A stretch of 64,000 bases of DNA from Compostimonas suwonensis (GCF_002797855.1 NZ_PGFB01000005.1:414162-478161), one strand, 5' to 3'; counted from the stretch's first letter, positions 33,217 through 43,146 are shown. Translations and numbers: made by a program. The notes: a model not told the origin generated them from the letters alone.

Positions 33217-35418
33217 ATGATGCGTGGTCTCCGTCAGCTCACCCAAGAACTCGGCATCGCCTATGGCGGCGACTACAACCCCGAGCAGTGGAGCCCCGAG
33301 GTGTGGCGCGACGACGTACGGCTCATGGCCGAGGCGGGAGTCTCCCTCGTGACGGTGGGCGTCTTCAGCTGGAGCAGGCTCGAACCCCAGCCCGGCCGAT
33401 ACGACTTCACCTGGCTCGACGAGGTGCTCGACCTTCTGGCCGATGCCGGGATCGCCGTCGACCTCGCGACACCGGTCGCATCGCCTCCGCCGTGGCTCGG
33501 GCACCTGCATCCCTCGACCCTCCCCGTCACTGCCGAGGGCGTTGTGCTCGGATACGGAGCCCGCAGCCACTTCTGCCCCTCCTCACCCGAGTACCGCGAG
33601 GCCGCGCGGACGATCGCCGAGCGGCTCGCGCAACGCTACGCGACGCACCCGGCAGTACGTCTCTGGCACGCAGGCAACGAGTACGGCGAGCGCTGCTACT
33701 GCGACCGCTCCGCCGAGGCCTTCCGCGGTTGGCTCCGAACGGCTTACGGCTCGATCGACGCGCTCAACGCGGCCTGGGGCTCGGATGTCTGGAGTCAGCG
33801 ATACAGCGATTGGAGCGAGATCCTCCCTCCGCGGGCGATGCCCTACCATCGCAATCCCGCGCACGACCTCGACTTCCGGCGGTTCAGTTCCGATGCGCTG
33901 CTCGACCTCTACCGCGAGCAGCGCGACACCATCCGCCGATTCGACACCGATCGCCCGATCACCACGAACCTCATGGGATTCTTCGCGGGCACCGACTACG
34001 CGAGCTGGGCCGCCGAGCTCGACATCATCGCCGACGACGCCTACCCCGACCCTGCCGACCCGCACTCCGCGAGCGACGCCGCACTCACCGACCACCTGAT
34101 GCGCGGCCTGGCGAACGGGGGTTCGTGGATGCGCATGGAGCAGGCCACGAGCGCCGTGAGCTGGCGGCCCCACAACGCCACCAAATCGCCTGCGCGACTG
34201 CGCACCGAGGTACTGCAGGCGGTTGCGCACGGCTGCGATGCGGCCTGCTTCTTCCAGTGGCGCCAAGCGCGCACCGGGCCGGAGCGGTTCCACTCCGCGA
34301 TGCTGCCCTCGGCAGGTCCCGACACCGCGGTGCATCGGGGTGTCAGAGCGCTCGGGCAGGATCTGCGGATGCTGCGCGAGATCGCGGGAACACGCGTCGA
34401 GCCCTCGCGGGTGGCGCTGCTCTGGGACTGGACGTCATGGTGGGCCGCGACCCAGGAGGCCATGCCGACAGACCGACTCGAACCCCTCGAGACGCTTCGG
34501 CACTGGCATCGCGCGCTGTGGACCCTCGGCGTGACCGTCGACGTGGTCTCGGATCCCCGTGATCTCAGCGGATATGACGCCGTCATCGCACCGAGCCTGT
34601 ATGTGCTCGAGCCCGAACTCGCGACCACGCTCGACGAGTTCGTGGCGGGCGGCGGCGTACTCGTGTGGGGTCCGTTCTGCGGAATCGCCGACCGGCTCGG
34701 CGCACTCTGGCAGGGTCGCACACCCGCACTCCTGCGCCACGTGCTCGGAGTCTCCGCCGAGGAATGGGTTCCCCTGCCGGTCGAAGGCGCCGAGCTGAGC
34801 TTCTCCGCCGAGCTTCGTGCCGCGCCATCCGACCCGTACGACGCAGCTCCCTCGACCGCGAACGCACGCGCCACCGTGCTCGGCGAACGCACGCGCAGCG
34901 ACGGTGCCGAGACGCTCGCGAGCTACATGTCCGGCCCGCTCGCGGGATGCGTCGCGGTCGCGCGACACCGGTACGGCACAGGCCAGGCGTGGTACATCGG
35001 CACCGAGCTGGTTGCCGGGACCGAGTCCGGTCACGACGCCGGCGCCACGAGCGACAGGGGTCCGCTCGCGGAGGTGCTGGCAGCCGCGCTGGCGGCGGCG
35101 GACGTGAGCATCGTGTGCCTGCCGAGGGGCATCGAGGTCGCGGCGCGCGGCGACGCCGTCTTCGTCATCAACCACACCGAGACATCCGTCGCCCTCGACC
35201 TCATCGCCGCCGCCGCCGGATCCCCCACGTTGGCCCGATTGCTCGCACGGTACGCCGCCGGCGACCCGATCGACGCCGACCCTGCGGTCGACCTGCTGAC
35301 CGGCCGCCCCCTCGTTCTCGACGCAGACCGCTTTCTGTCGCTCGACCCACTCGCCGCGCTGGTGCTCGCACCGGCAACCGGCGGCCCCACCGACCTCGCA
35401 TCAGCTGGAGACCGATGA
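33217..35418 (+). CDS. GH42 beta-galactosidase (module 1)
   Basis: A 733-residue cytoplasmic GH42 enzyme. The N-terminal segment GGDYNPEQW, the acid/base Glu155 in WHAGNEYG and the nucleophile Glu308 in MRMEQATSAVSW mark the family; domains B (trimerisation) and C follow. It should remove terminal beta-galactose from oligosaccharides. AGGAAGG stands seven bases before the ATG. It is the first gene of a five-gene operon and overlaps the GH3 gene (ATGA). A GH42 paralogue lies at 53412-55457. Confidence 0.92.
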   Translation: MMRGLRQLTQELGIAYGGDYNPEQWSPEVWRDDVRLMAEAGVSLVTVGVFSWSRLEPQPGRYDFTWLDEVLDLLADAGIAVDLATPVASPPPWLGHLHPSTLPVTAEGVVLGYGARSHFCPSSPEYREAARTIAERLAQRYATHPAVRLWHAGNEYGERCYCDRSAEAFRGWLRTAYGSIDALNAAWGSDVWSQRYSDWSEILPPRAMPYHRNPAHDLDFRRFSSDALLDLYREQRDTIRRFDTDRPITTNLMGFFAGTDYASWAAELDIIADDAYPDPADPHSASDAALTDHLMRGLANGGSWMRMEQATSAVSWRPHNATKSPARLRTEVLQAVAHGCDAACFFQWRQARTGPERFHSAMLPSAGPDTAVHRGVRALGQDLRMLREIAGTRVEPSRVALLWDWTSWWAATQEAMPTDRLEPLETLRHWHRALWTLGVTVDVVSDPRDLSGYDAVIAPSLYVLEPELATTLDEFVAGGGVLVWGPFCGIADRLGALWQGRTPALLRHVLGVSAEEWVPLPVEGAELSFSAELRAAPSDPYDAAPSTANARATVLGERTRSDGAETLASYMSGPLAGCVAVARHRYGTGQAWYIGTELVAGTESGHDAGATSDRGPLAEVLAAALAAADVSIVCLPRGIEVAARGDAVFVINHTETSVALDLIAAAAGSPTLARLLARYAAGDPIDADPAVDLLTGRPLVLDADRFLSLDPLAALVLAPATGGPTDLASAGDR

Positions 35419-37301
35419 CATCCCACACGCTCTTCCCCTACCAAGACGAGACGATCGCGATCGACAAGCGCGTCGACGATCTGCTCAGCCGGCTCTCGCT
35501 CGCAGAGAAAGCCGGCGCTCTCTTCCACCCCATGGGCACCCTCGAGCCGATCGACGTCGGCAACGCCGAGTTCGGGCTGCCTCCGCTGCGCAGAACACTG
35601 CTCGACCAGCACATCACCCACTACGGACTGCTCGGCAGCACTGCAACCCCGCGGGAGTTCGTCGAGTGGCACAACGCGGTGCAGCGGGTCGCGCTCGAAC
35701 GTCCCCTGGGCATCCCGGTCACTTTCTCTACTGACACACGCCACCCGGTCACCACCGACCCCCGGAACGCCCTCACCGGCAACCCCGAGAGCGAGTCGCC
35801 CGCGGGCTTCTTCTCCCAGTGGCCCGAGACCCTCGGCCTCGCCGCCATCGGCGATGACGCCCTCGTGGAGCGATTCGCGGACATCGTGCGCCAGGAATAC
35901 CGGGCCGTCGGGCTCACCGTCGCACTGCACCCCCAGCTCGATCTGGCGACCGAGTACCGATGGCCGCGGATCTTCACCACGTTCGGTGAAGACGTCGACC
36001 TCGTCAGCCGATTCGCCCGCGCCTATGTTCGAGGGCTGCAAGGCGAGCACCTCGGTGGCGACTCGGTCGCGGCCATGATCAAACACTTCCCAGGCGGAGG
36101 GCCCCAGCTCGACGGGCAGGACCCGCACTTCCCCTACGGCAGGGAGCAGATCTACCCGGGCGACGCATTCGAGACGCACCTGAAACCCTTCATCGCCGCA
36201 CTCGAGGCAGGCGCCTCGCAGGTGATGCCGTACTACGGAATGCCCGTCGGCACCGACTACGAGGAGGTCGGCTTCGGCTTCAACCGTTCAGTGATCACCG
36301 GAATCCTTCGCGAGCGTCTGGGCTTCGACGGCATCGTCTGCACCGACTGGAGCCTCATCACCGATCACCTGGCCGTGGGCGACGAAACCTCCGCGCGTGC
36401 GTGGGGCGTTGAGCATCTCACCGAAGAGGAACGGGTGCTCAAGGTTCTCAACGCGGGCGCAGACCAGTTCGGCGGCGAATACCGCACCGACCTCATTCTC
36501 GGTCTGGTCGCCCAGGGACGACTGAGTGAGGCCCGCATCGATCTGTCGGTACGGCGCATCCTGCGCGAGAAGTTCACTCTGGGTCTGTTCGATCACCCCT
36601 ACCTCGACCCCGCGTACGCCGATCGCGTGGTGGGTTCGCCCGAGTTCGTAGCGGCAGGGCTCGACGCACAGCGCCGCTCGCTCACCCTGCTGAAGAACAC
36701 CGAGGATGTCCGTGCGAGCGCAGCGGTCGAGGCATCCGCTCCGATGCCTCGCAACGCGACACTCCCGCTCGCGCCGGGCATCGCCGTCTATGCCGAGGGG
36801 ATCCCCGCCGCGGCGCTCGCCGATCGCGCGACCGTGGTCTCCTCGCCCGAGGACGCCGATGTCGCCGTGCTGCGCCTGCACACTCCGTTCGATACGCGCG
36901 ACGGTCTCGCCGCCGGATTCCACACCGGCTCGCTGGAGTTCCCCGCCGACGTCGTCGAGAGAGTGCGGGTGCTCGCCGAGCTCCTTCCCGTCGTTCTCGT
37001 CGTGTACATGGATCGCCCACCCGTGCTCGGACCGCTCGCCGACATCGCCTCAGCCGTTCTCGCCGACTTCGGCGCCTCGCATGCGGCGCTCGTGCCCGTG
37101 CTGTTCGGCGAGGCGAGTCCCGAAGGCCGACTGCCCTTCGACCTGCCGGGCTCGATGGCGGCCGTCGTCGAGAGCCGCACCGACGTGCCGTTCGACACCG
37201 CCTCTCCGCTCTTCCGATGCGGATACGGGCTGAGCTATGCAGGCACCGACACGACCGCGAACCCAGAGACACCGACCTCAGAACAACACACGACACCCTG
37301 A
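35415..37301 (+). CDS. Glycoside hydrolase family 3 protein (beta-glucosidase-like)
   Basis: A 628-residue GH3 enzyme without signal peptide. The KHFPGGG segment near 223-229 and the nucleophile Asp311 in GIVCTDWSLI are visible; the C-terminal alpha/beta sandwich follows from about 430. It lacks a fibronectin-type III extension. It is expected to remove beta-linked glucose (or xylose) from the non-reducing end of oligosaccharides. Its start overlaps the GH42 stop, and the sugar-binding lipoprotein gene follows after 22 bp. Confidence 0.88.
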   Translation: MTSHTLFPYQDETIAIDKRVDDLLSRLSLAEKAGALFHPMGTLEPIDVGNAEFGLPPLRRTLLDQHITHYGLLGSTATPREFVEWHNAVQRVALERPLGIPVTFSTDTRHPVTTDPRNALTGNPESESPAGFFSQWPETLGLAAIGDDALVERFADIVRQEYRAVGLTVALHPQLDLATEYRWPRIFTTFGEDVDLVSRFARAYVRGLQGEHLGGDSVAAMIKHFPGGGPQLDGQDPHFPYGREQIYPGDAFETHLKPFIAALEAGASQVMPYYGMPVGTDYEEVGFGFNRSVITGILRERLGFDGIVCTDWSLITDHLAVGDETSARAWGVEHLTEEERVLKVLNAGADQFGGEYRTDLILGLVAQGRLSEARIDLSVRRILREKFTLGLFDHPYLDPAYADRVVGSPEFVAAGLDAQRRSLTLLKNTEDVRASAAVEASAPMPRNATLPLAPGIAVYAEGIPAAALADRATVVSSPEDADVAVLRLHTPFDTRDGLAAGFHTGSLEFPADVVERVRVLAELLPVVLVVYMDRPPVLGPLADIASAVLADFGASHAALVPVLFGEASPEGRLPFDLPGSMAAVVESRTDVPFDTASPLFRCGYGLSYAGTDTTANPETPTSEQHTTP

Positions 37302-37323
37302 CCCACCGAGAAAAGAGGAACTC

Positions 37324-38655
37324 ATGAAAACACCCCGGAAGCGGCGCACTGTCGCGGCGCACCGAAAAGGACTCGTTGCGGCCGCGACCCTCACAGCGGC
37401 GGCCCTGCTGATGAGCGGATGCTCGGCCGACGGAGGCGACACCGACTCCAGCGAGTCCGGCCCCGTGACGCTGAACTATTGGACCTGGATGACGAACATC
37501 GAAGACGTCGTCGACGTCTGGAACAAGGAGCATCCCGACATCCAGGTCGCCGTCGACCGACTCGCGGAAGGCGATGACCTCGTCACGCGCATCGTCACGG
37601 CGGCCAAAGCCGGCAACCTGCCCGACATGATGCAGGTGGAGTACCAGTCGCTGCCCATCCTCATCTCGAACGAGATCGTCGCCGACATCAGCGACACCAC
37701 CGCGCCGCTCGTCGACGACATGGCTCAGAGCGCATGGGACCAGGTGAGCTTCGGCGGCGCCACCTACGCGATTCCCGGCGACATCGGACCGCTCATGATG
37801 TATGTCCGCGCCGACCGCTTCGAGGAGCTCGGTCTCGACGTACCCACCACCTGGGAGCAGTTCGCCGCCGAGGCCAAGGAGATCCACGACGCAGACCCCG
37901 CCAGCTACGTGTCGTCGTTCGACGCGACCTACCCCGGCTGGTTCGCGGGACTGTCGCAACAGGCCGGCGCGCAGTGGTGGTCGACCGAGGACGACTCCTG
38001 GGTCGTCGACATCGACGACGCCCCCACCACAAAAGTCGCCGGATACTGGGGCGACCTGCTCTCACAGGGCCTGCTGAGCACCTCACCCACCTACTCCGCC
38101 GAATGGAACTCGGCCATGGCGGGCGGGAACATCCTCGCCTGGATCGCGCCGGTGTGGGGCGCCGGAGTCATCGAGGGCATCGCCCCCGATACCGCCGGGG
38201 ACTGGCGTGCGGTGGCGCTTCCCCAGTGGAGCGAGGGCGACGAGGTCACGGGATACTGGGGCGGCTCGTCCTCCGCGGTCGCCGCATCTTCCACACACAG
38301 CGCCCAGGCCGAGGAGTTCCTCACCTGGCTCTACACCGATCCGGAAGGGCTGAAGGAGCTCGTCGACGTCGCGGGCCTCTACCCGGCAGCCATCGCAGGC
38401 CAGGAGTACGCCTCGACCACCAGCTCGCCTGCCATCCTCGAGGGGCAGACCGACTTCTGGCAGTTGGCCGGAACCGCCGCCGCGAACGCTCAAGGGTTCC
38501 AGTGGGCGCCGAACGTGAACTTCACCTTCTCGACCATGCAGGACGCGTTCTCCACCGCCATCGAACAGGGCACGAGTCTCGCCGACACCCTCGCGGGCAT
38601 TCAGGACTCCAGTCGCAGCGATCTCGAAGAACAGGGCTACCCGGTCGTCGAATGA
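37324..38655 (+). CDS. Sugar ABC transporter binding lipoprotein (module 1)
   Basis: A 443-residue family 1 extracellular solute-binding protein. A basic N-terminus and hydrophobic core end in the lipobox LMSGC (Cys33), so it is tethered to the outer face of the membrane. The mature part starts TLNYWTWM and has the usual aromatic residues of oligosaccharide binders (many Trp). AGAGGA precedes the ATG. With the two permeases downstream it forms an importer whose ATPase is not encoded here; a shared MsiK-type ATPase is the common actinobacterial solution. Confidence 0.92.
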   Translation: MKTPRKRRTVAAHRKGLVAAATLTAAALLMSGCSADGGDTDSSESGPVTLNYWTWMTNIEDVVDVWNKEHPDIQVAVDRLAEGDDLVTRIVTAAKAGNLPDMMQVEYQSLPILISNEIVADISDTTAPLVDDMAQSAWDQVSFGGATYAIPGDIGPLMMYVRADRFEELGLDVPTTWEQFAAEAKEIHDADPASYVSSFDATYPGWFAGLSQQAGAQWWSTEDDSWVVDIDDAPTTKVAGYWGDLLSQGLLSTSPTYSAEWNSAMAGGNILAWIAPVWGAGVIEGIAPDTAGDWRAVALPQWSEGDEVTGYWGGSSSAVAASSTHSAQAEEFLTWLYTDPEGLKELVDVAGLYPAAIAGQEYASTTSSPAILEGQTDFWQLAGTAAANAQGFQWAPNVNFTFSTMQDAFSTAIEQGTSLADTLAGIQDSSRSDLEEQGYPVVE

Positions 38656-39563
38656 TGTCCAACAGAACTCGAGGGAACGGGGGCGGGCGCACAGCCTACG
38701 TGCTGCTCGCCCCCGCCCTGCTGCTGCTCGCCGCCTTTATGCTGATTCCGATCGGCTACTCCCTGTGGCTCAGCTTCCGGGCCAACACGGCCGCGGGGGG
38801 CGGGCTTCTCGGGGCACGCAAGGAGCAGTTCGTCGGCCTCGACAACTATGTCGCCGCGCTCACCGACCCGGTGTTCTGGGAGGGTATGGGCCGTATGGTC
38901 CTCTACGGTGTCATCGTCGTGGGCGTGATGTTCGTGCTCGCGGTGCTCTTCGCGCTGCTGCTCGACTACGCCAAGACCCGCCTGCGGTCGGTCTGGCGCA
39001 TCCTGATCTTCCTGCCCTACGCGGTGCCGGGTATCATCGCGTCGCTGATGTGGGGCTTCATCTACCTGCCCGACGTGAGCCCCATCCATCAGGTGTTCGA
39101 GGCCCTCGGCCTGCCGGGGCCCGACTTCCTCGGATCGGGCGCAGTGCTCTTCTCCACGGCGAACATCGCCATCTGGGGCGGCACCGGGTTCAACATGATC
39201 ATCCTGTACACCGCCCTGCGCTCCATCCCCAGCGAGATCTACGAGGCCGCGCGCATCGACGGGGCATCGGAGCTTCGGATAGCCCTCCGCATCAAGCTCC
39301 CTCTCATCGCCCCCGCCCTGGTGCTGACGATGATCTTCGCGCTCATCGCGACGATCCAGGTCTATAACGAACCCACTGCGCTCAGCTCGATCTCCCACGC
39401 GATCACCAACTCCTGGATGCCCATGATGAAGATCTACACCGATGCCTTCGTACTCAACAACACCTATCTCGCAGCCGCGGAATCGGTGCTCATCGCGCTG
39501 CTGACCTTCGGGGTCTCGATGGGTGTTATGCGCGTCACGCGGCGGCAGCGAGGAGATGACTGA
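38652..39563 (+). CDS. Sugar ABC transporter permease, MalF/UgpA type (module 1)
   Basis: A 303-residue permease with six helices and the EAA loop EAARIDGASELRIALRIKLP, which docks the ATPase. The ATG at 38652 overlaps the stop of the binding-protein gene; a second ATG follows immediately. It forms a heterodimer with the product of the next gene and imports the sugar captured by the lipoprotein. Confidence 0.93.
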   Translation: MMSNRTRGNGGGRTAYVLLAPALLLLAAFMLIPIGYSLWLSFRANTAAGGGLLGARKEQFVGLDNYVAALTDPVFWEGMGRMVLYGVIVVGVMFVLAVLFALLLDYAKTRLRSVWRILIFLPYAVPGIIASLMWGFIYLPDVSPIHQVFEALGLPGPDFLGSGAVLFSTANIAIWGGTGFNMIILYTALRSIPSEIYEAARIDGASELRIALRIKLPLIAPALVLTMIFALIATIQVYNEPTALSSISHAITNSWMPMMKIYTDAFVLNNTYLAAAESVLIALLTFGVSMGVMRVTRRQRGDD

Positions 39564-40465
39564 TGGCACTCCTCACTCGCACTCTGCCACCGGCCCGCGA
39601 CCTGCCCCGAGCCCGACGATCGCGTCTCGGCGGCCGCGGCGGTGTCATACCGACCATCGTGCTCGTGCTCGGCGCGCTCTACTGCGTGCTGCCGGTCTCG
39701 TGGATCGCCATCGCCTCGACGAAGACGCCGGGCGAGCTGTTCAGCACCTTCTCGTTCAGCCCCAGTTTCAGCGGCGGGTTCGCAGAGAACATCCAGGCGC
39801 TGTTCGCCTACAACGACGGCGTGTTCGTGCGCTGGACGCTCAACACCCTCCTGTTCGCCGGCGTGGGCGCGCTGGTGTCGGTGTTCGTCTCGGCGGCGGC
39901 GGGCTATGCCTTGGCGAAATACCGCTTCCGGGGCCGCGAGACCATCTTCAAGCTCATCCTCGCCGGTGTGCTCATCCCGCAGATCGCACTGGCCATCCCG
40001 CAGTATCTGCTGCTCTCGAATCTGAACATGACCGGCACCTACTGGTCTGTGCTGCTGCCCTCGCTCATCAACCCCTTCTCCATCTACCTGTGCCGCATCT
40101 TCGCAGCCGGATCGGTGCCGACCGAGATCCTCGAGGCCGGCCGCATCGACGGCGCGGGCGAGTACCGGCTGTTCTGGAGCGTGGGCCTGAGGCTTATGCT
40201 GCCCGGGCTCATCACGGTTTTCCTGTTGCAGTTCGTCGCGATCTGGAACAACTTCATGCTGCCCTACATCATGCTCTCGAAAGAGGGGATGTTCCCGCTC
40301 ACAGTGGGCCTGTTCTCCCTGCTCAACCGCGGGGCCGGCGCAGCATCGCTCTACACACTCGTGATCACCGGCTCGCTCGTGTCGATCGTGCCGCTCATCA
40401 TCCTGTTCCTCGTGTTGCAGCGCTACTGGCGGCTCGATGTGCTGAGCGGCGGTCTGAAAGGCTGA
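39563..40465 (+). CDS. Sugar ABC transporter permease, MalG/UgpE type (module 1)
   Basis: A 300-residue permease with six helices and the EAA loop EAGRIDGAGEYRLFWSVGLR. Its start shares one base with the stop of the partner permease gene (TGATG). It ends the GH42-GH3-SBP-permease operon. Confidence 0.93.
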   Translation: MALLTRTLPPARDLPRARRSRLGGRGGVIPTIVLVLGALYCVLPVSWIAIASTKTPGELFSTFSFSPSFSGGFAENIQALFAYNDGVFVRWTLNTLLFAGVGALVSVFVSAAAGYALAKYRFRGRETIFKLILAGVLIPQIALAIPQYLLLSNLNMTGTYWSVLLPSLINPFSIYLCRIFAAGSVPTEILEAGRIDGAGEYRLFWSVGLRLMLPGLITVFLLQFVAIWNNFMLPYIMLSKEGMFPLTVGLFSLLNRGAGAASLYTLVITGSLVSIVPLIILFLVLQRYWRLDVLSGGLKG

Positions 40466-40711
40466 GCATCGCTCGGTCGTGCGGCGCCTGTCAGTCGCCC
40501 CAGCTCATACCCCAACTACCCTAGGGAACGGCGACCGCCTCGGCGGCCGGGTGGCCCTGCAGCAGCGTCCGCCCGTCGAGGTGCGCGGCGGCAGACCGCG
40601 AACGCCACGAGCATCCCGGCAGTGCGCCGGAAAGCCAGGCCGAAACGACAAGGCCAACACTCACGAGCTCAATGTCAGGCGTGACGACCTTGTGCATCCT
40701 CGTGCATTCTG
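40466..40711. other. Intergenic region after the module 1 operon, nothing recognised
   Basis: Between the permease stop and the tRNA-Met gene no supported gene is seen; short open frames here have no ribosome site or recognisable product. A small CCGCC/GGCGG inverted repeat at 40535-40546 has a 2-base loop and is too short to call a terminator. Confidence 0.5.
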
Positions 40712-40785
40712 TAGCGGGAGCGGGACTTGAACCCGCGACACCACGATTATGAGCCGTGTGCTCTAACCACCTGAGCTACCCCGCC
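40712..40785 (-). tRNA. tRNA-Met (CAT), elongator
   Basis: A 74-nt cloverleaf on the minus strand: acceptor GGCGGGG/TCCCGCT (with G-U pairs), D arm GCTC...GAGC, anticodon loop CTCATAA and T arm GCGGG TTCAAGT CCCGC. The base-paired acceptor start and overall sequence fit the elongator tRNA-Met rather than the initiator. CCA is not encoded. Confidence 0.92.
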
Positions 40786-40818
40786 GCGACCGACGTACCT
40801 ATTCAATACGGAAGCCGG

Positions 40819-40890
<72 letters not shown>

Positions 40891-41004
40891 GTGACCATCT
40901 GCCCCGCACGCGGGCGCATTTTGGCACCAGTAGAGAATAGCATCTGCGACGAGGCCTCCCGAACCGCATGACGCCCGCGGTCGCCGCCGCCTCCGCATCC
41001 CGTC

Positions 41005-41062
41005 GCGAGTCGCGCCAAACCGTTGCTCACCCGCGCAGAACGAACGATTTGGCGCGACTCGC
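41005..41062. repeat. Inverted-repeat element, family C (single copy)
   Basis: Arms of 20 bp, GCGAGTCGCGCCAAACCGTT (41005-41024) and its complement at 41043-41062, with one mismatch and an 18-base loop. It lies between the tRNA-Thr gene and the stop of the neopullulanase-like gene, so it may end that gene's transcript. It is built like families A and B but is not related to them in sequence. Confidence 0.85.
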
Positions 41063-41091
41063 GGCGGCGCGCAGAGGGGAGACAGGGCGAC

Positions 41092-43146
41092 TCAGGCGAG
41101 GGCGAGGATGGTGCCCTCGGGCGCGAACGGGGGCAGCGTGACGCCGGGCAGCGACCAGGCCGTGAACGACGGGCCCTCGCCCGTGAGGCGCAGGGCGGGC
41201 GAGGCGGGGGCGTCGTCCGCGGCGGCGAGCAGGGGGCGGTGCGGCTCGGCGAGTGCGAGGAGTGCGTCGCCGATGAGGCGGGTGTCGGCATCCGCCGTCA
41301 GTCTGCCGTGCTCGTCGACGGCGAGGCTGCCCACGCCCGGGCCTGCGGCGGCAGCCGAGCCCGCACGCACACCGTCACCCGCGACCCTGCCGCCCTCCGT
41401 GCCGAGCGCGACCGAGCCGGCCGGCAGCACGACCGAGAAGGCGGCCCGCGCGGCCACGACGAGCACGCTCTCCTCGGCGCTCTCGCGCACGAAGACGAGC
41501 ACGTCGTCGCTCGCGTGCAGCCAGCGGATGCCGCCGCCGTTCAGTGCCGGATGGGAGCGCCGCACGGCGATGGTGCGCGAGTACAGCTCGATCGTCGACG
41601 CGGATGCCGCGACATCCGCCCAGGGAAGCGGCGTGCGCGACGCCTCGCCGTCCTCCCCCGTGAGGCCGAACTCGTCGCCCGCGAAGATGACGGGGATGCC
41701 GGGCAGCGTCGCCGCGAGCCCGAACGCGACGGGCACGGCACCCGGCAGAGCGCTCGTGAGGAACCGCGGGGTGTCGTGCGTGTCGAGCGCGTTCATGGTG
41801 GAGAGCCGGGTGCGCCACGGCAGCCCCGCAGCGAAGGCCCGGTGCGCCTCGAGCAGCTGTGCGCCCGTGAAGGCGGGAACGGCGCTCAACGCGAAGCCGA
41901 TGCCGCCCTCCGCGCGCGAGCCGGGCTCCGACAGCCAGCTCCACACCGGGCGGGTGAAGTTCGCGTAGGTCATGGCGCCGTGCCAGGCGTCGCCGTCGAA
42001 GTCGCCGGCGGGGTCGTTGGTCGACTCGCCGAGCAGGATCGTGTTCGGGTTGACGGCGATCATCGTGCGGCGGATGGTCTGGCGCACCTCGCGGTTGAGA
42101 TCCTCATCGAGGTAGCGGCCGGTCATGTTGGAGACGTCGATGCGCCAGCCGTCGAGCGAGTAGGGGGCGCCGAGCCAGCGCGCCACCACCGAGTCGGGGC
42201 CGTCGATGAAGCGACGGCGCAGCTCGCGGGAGTTCCAGTTGAACTTGGGCAGGCTGGGCACTCCGAGCCAGGAGACGTACTGGGTGTGGGCGTCGTCGAG
42301 CCAGTAGAAGAACTCGCTCTCCGGGGCATCCGGGTCTCCGTAGGCCGCGCGGAACCACTCGTGACCGTCGCCGCAGTGGTTCGTCGTGAGGTCGCCGATG
42401 ACCTTCAGCCCGCGCTCGTGGGCGGCCTCGACGAGGCGCACGAGGGCGTCGTCGCCACCCAGCAGAGGGTCGACCTCGGTGAAGCTCGACGCGTCGTAGC
42501 GGTGGTTCGACCGGGCGGGGAACACCGGCGTGAGGTAGAGCAGGTTCGCCCCGAGCCGCTCCAGGTGGTCGAGGTGCTCGCGCACGCCGTCGAGGTCGCC
42601 GCCGTAGAACTGCTGCGACCGGCCCGGCGGGATGACGTCGACGGGGTCGCCCCACTCGGCGGCGATCGCCCAGTCGGGGGTCGGATGCGCGTCGGCCGCC
42701 GCCGAGCGCGCGAACCGGTCGGGGAACACCTGGTAGAGCACGCTCGAGCGCGCCCACTCCGGTGCGGCCGGGTAGGCGGCGAGCACGAAGTCGTCGACGT
42801 CGCGCGTCTCGGTCGTGTGCGTTCCCGTCGCGTTGACCCAGAGCTGCACCTCGTTCTCGAGCATCACGTGGAAGCGGTAGCGGTGCACGGGGTTCTCGAC
42901 CTCGATCTCCGCCTCCCACCACTGCCAGCCGTCGACGGAGGCGATGAGGGATGCCACGGCGAAACGCGGCTCGTGGTCGGGATTCGATCGGGTGTGCACG
43001 GAGCGCACCGCGCCGATCCGCTCCGGGGTGCGCAGCCGCACGCGCACGAGGCCGCCGAGCACGGGGGCCTGATCGGAGACGTACAGCTCCGATCCGTCGT
43101 GGTGCGGCAGCAGGGGGTCGATGTGGTCGAGCGAGGCGTGGTGCAT
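41092..43146 (-). CDS. GH13 neopullulanase/maltodextrin glucosidase-like enzyme
   Basis: A 684-residue alpha-amylase family enzyme. An N-terminal beta-rich domain of about 125 residues (CBM34-like) precedes the barrel; catalytic residues are Asp337 in DGWRIDVSN, Glu374 in LLGESTN and Asp458 in ALDTHDTPR. There is no signal peptide, so it acts on imported maltodextrins, cyclodextrins or pullulan fragments. AGGAG stands five bases before the ATG at 43146. A much longer in-frame open frame to 44790 is antisense to the next gene and was not used. It is divergent from the alpha-glucosidase gene. Confidence 0.9.
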   Translation of the reverse strand: MHHASLDHIDPLLPHHDGSELYVSDQAPVLGGLVRVRLRTPERIGAVRSVHTRSNPDHEPRFAVASLIASVDGWQWWEAEIEVENPVHRYRFHVMLENEVQLWVNATGTHTTETRDVDDFVLAAYPAAPEWARSSVLYQVFPDRFARSAAADAHPTPDWAIAAEWGDPVDVIPPGRSQQFYGGDLDGVREHLDHLERLGANLLYLTPVFPARSNHRYDASSFTEVDPLLGGDDALVRLVEAAHERGLKVIGDLTTNHCGDGHEWFRAAYGDPDAPESEFFYWLDDAHTQYVSWLGVPSLPKFNWNSRELRRRFIDGPDSVVARWLGAPYSLDGWRIDVSNMTGRYLDEDLNREVRQTIRRTMIAVNPNTILLGESTNDPAGDFDGDAWHGAMTYANFTRPVWSWLSEPGSRAEGGIGFALSAVPAFTGAQLLEAHRAFAAGLPWRTRLSTMNALDTHDTPRFLTSALPGAVPVAFGLAATLPGIPVIFAGDEFGLTGEDGEASRTPLPWADVAASASTIELYSRTIAVRRSHPALNGGGIRWLHASDDVLVFVRESAEESVLVVAARAAFSVVLPAGSVALGTEGGRVAGDGVRAGSAAAAGPGVGSLAVDEHGRLTADADTRLIGDALLALAEPHRPLLAAADDAPASPALRLTGEGPSFTAWSLPGVTLPPFAPEGTILALA

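Noticed and set aside
40479..40730. Small 83-codon plus-strand open frame after the module 1 operon
   Set aside because: No ribosome site, no domain, and it runs into the tRNA-Met gene.
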